Shown in pieces: positions 63,297-64,000 of a DNA stretch of 64,000 nt. Each line of letters begins with the position of its first letter. The stretch's first letter is position 1. This DNA is from an uncultured Muribaculaceae bacterium. GTDB lineage: Bacteria > Bacteroidota > Bacteroidia > Bacteroidales > Muribaculaceae. Made by a program: the position numbers and the translations under genes. The notes below the pieces were generated by a model. The model saw nothing but the letters and a program-made list of their open reading frames with translations. It was not told where the DNA came from and ran no database searches. Location: contig CALUMZ010000005.1 in NCBI GenBank assembly GCA_944321865.1, positions 1-64,000 on the forward strand. The letters run 5' to 3'.

Positions 63297-63511
63297 CAAT
63301 CGCCTCTCCTTTCCATGTGAACTGCACCCACCTCACTACCAAATAAATTCAGCACTTGATTGACTTTATCCATTCGCAAGGTGGTTTTTCCTTGTTCGAG
63401 TTCGCGCACAAATCTCAATCCCACACCGGCTTTCTCCGACAAATCCACCTGTGTGAGATTATACCGCTTGCGCATTTCTTTTACATACTTGGATAAAATG
63501 GTTTGTCCCAT
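63296..63511 (-). CDS. XRE-family HTH antitoxin/autorepressor (HipB-like)
   Basis: A 71-residue helix-turn-helix protein: LSKYVKEMRKRYNLTQVDLSEKAGVGLRFVRELEQGKTTLRMDKVNQVLNLFG is seen in order as LTQVDLSEKAGV (HTH) and VRELEQGKTTLRMDKV. The ATG at 63511 excludes a long upstream extension that covers the promoter. It heads the three-gene module and probably represses it through the palindromes at 63519-63532 and further upstream. Confidence 0.88.
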   Translation of the reverse strand: MGQTILSKYVKEMRKRYNLTQVDLSEKAGVGLRFVRELEQGKTTLRMDKVNQVLNLFGSEVGAVHMERRGD

Positions 63512-63871
63512 ATCGTTATACCCTTTAGGGTACAAAAATAACAAAAGTCCTATGAAATTCAAAACAATTTCCAAAACAGGGACAGGACTGCCGCAGAAAT
63601 CCTGTCGCCGTTCCCGTAGAGATGCGATCCATCGCGTCTTGGTGCAACCGCATACACCCCATCGGGTATAAAACACGGTTATTTCAGTGCCATTGCACCC
63701 GAAAAGGTATAAATCAAATGCCGGCATATATCATTCCGCCCACGTCCAACGCAAATAAAATTACTTCATAATATGTGTATTTAACATATTAGCCCTAAAT
63801 TTGCATGTTTCAAAAGGCGCAAGGCAGGCACAGCCTATACACTTCACCAATATTCAAAAATAATTACATTC
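63512..63871. other. Regulatory region between the HipBST-like module and the right-edge gene
   Basis: A leftward promoter is clear: TTTG (63563-63560), 19 bases, TATTTTTG (63540-63533). Three operator-like sites with ACCC-N4-GGGT or near variants lie at 63520-63531 (over the predicted start site), 63656-63667 and 63697-63708 (ACCC-N5-GGT). The last two are about 41 bp apart. A diverged single palindrome of the dispersed family (GTAGAGATGCGAT...ATCGCGTC) lies at 63616-63639. A rightward -7-like TAAATTTG is at 63796-63803. Confidence 0.65.
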
Positions 63872-64000
63872 ATGCAACCGACACAACCGACATCTTGGTA
63901 TGGAAAAGACGCTGCTCGCTTCATAAGCGGCGTGGCCATACTGCTGATGATAGCACATCATTTCTTCGGATTCAAAGAATACCTGCGCCCCGACGTCAAT
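63872..64000 (+). CDS. Acyltransferase-3-like membrane protein, N-terminal fragment
   Basis: Forty-three codons up to the window edge read MQPTQPTSWYGKDAARFISG and then VAILLMIAHHFFGFKEYLRP. The Arg-Phe-Ile-Ser-Gly helix with a His-His pair resembles the first helix of acyltransferase-3 family proteins. The gene continues beyond the window, so family assignment is tentative. The -7-like box at 63796-63803 lies 68 bp upstream. Confidence 0.55.
   Translation, partial: MQPTQPTSWYGKDAARFISGVAILLMIAHHFFGFKEYLRPDVN

Overview
The window reads as one chromosomal stretch of a gut-type member of the order Bacteroidales, most likely a Muribaculaceae-like species. The reasons are SusC/SusD outer-membrane pairs, Bacteroidales-type promoters (TAnnTTTG at -7 with TTG or TTTG about 19-20 bases upstream), an UpxY-type antiterminator at the head of a capsule operon, and Bacteroidota-typical protein families. 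The species assignment is an inference. No rRNA, tRNA, integrase, transposase or CRISPR array was seen.

Layout. (1) 0.3-16 kb: an amino-sugar utilisation locus. A leftward operon encodes a DUF4434 Tat lipoprotein, sugar-porter MFS permease, N-acylglucosamine 2-epimerase, SusC, SusD, a lipoprotein phosphoesterase, a glycoside-hydrolase-like lipoprotein and a DUF5009/NagX-like membrane protein. It faces a divergent ROK repressor and converges with an acetyl-xylan-esterase-type deacetylase. (2) 16-21.7 kb: a TrpC-like protein that has lost catalytic residues, an AlwI-type restriction-modification pair, and an ECF sigma / membrane anti-sigma / periplasmic protein cassette. (3) 22-52.7 kb: a leftward surface-polysaccharide locus that starts from one promoter near 52.7 kb with a leader of about 0.65 kb. 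It encodes UpxY, Wza, Wzc, a CpsB-type phosphatase, Wzx, a ThDP enzyme plus SDR, a pyruvyl transferase, many glycosyltransferases, Wzy, an ATP-grasp enzyme, a PIG-L deacetylase, acyltransferases and a WecG-type transferase, and is followed by a terminator and a gmd / nucleotidyltransferase-kinase fusion / fcl block. (4) 52.7-60 kb: an MscS channel and a TonB receptor / beta-helix lipoprotein / phosphoesterase operon. (5) 60-64 kb: a HAD phosphatase with aroB, a split HipBST-like toxin-antitoxin module, and the start of an acyltransferase-like gene cut by the window end.

Two themes run across the window. First, poly-G tracts of 8-9 bases lie inside three polysaccharide genes. In two of them the tract length puts the gene exactly one base out of frame, and changing the tract by one base restores a family-typical protein, which suggests slipped-strand phase variation of the surface glycan. 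Both genes also carry a second lesion, so they may be OFF alleles that are now decaying. A 7-G tract lies in the DNA methyltransferase and an 8-G tract lies beside the amino-sugar operon promoter.

Second, a dispersed non-coding element of about 175-180 bp occurs repeatedly between genes. It has GAGGGTGTATCAAAA-type inverted ends and two internal palindromes sharing GTAGAGACG arms. Some copies are nested in others, and two 179-bp copies 31 kb apart differ at only about two bases. Several promoters also share a module of hairpin, -33 and -7, which is tandemly duplicated upstream of the HAD/aroB genes and the TrpC-like gene.
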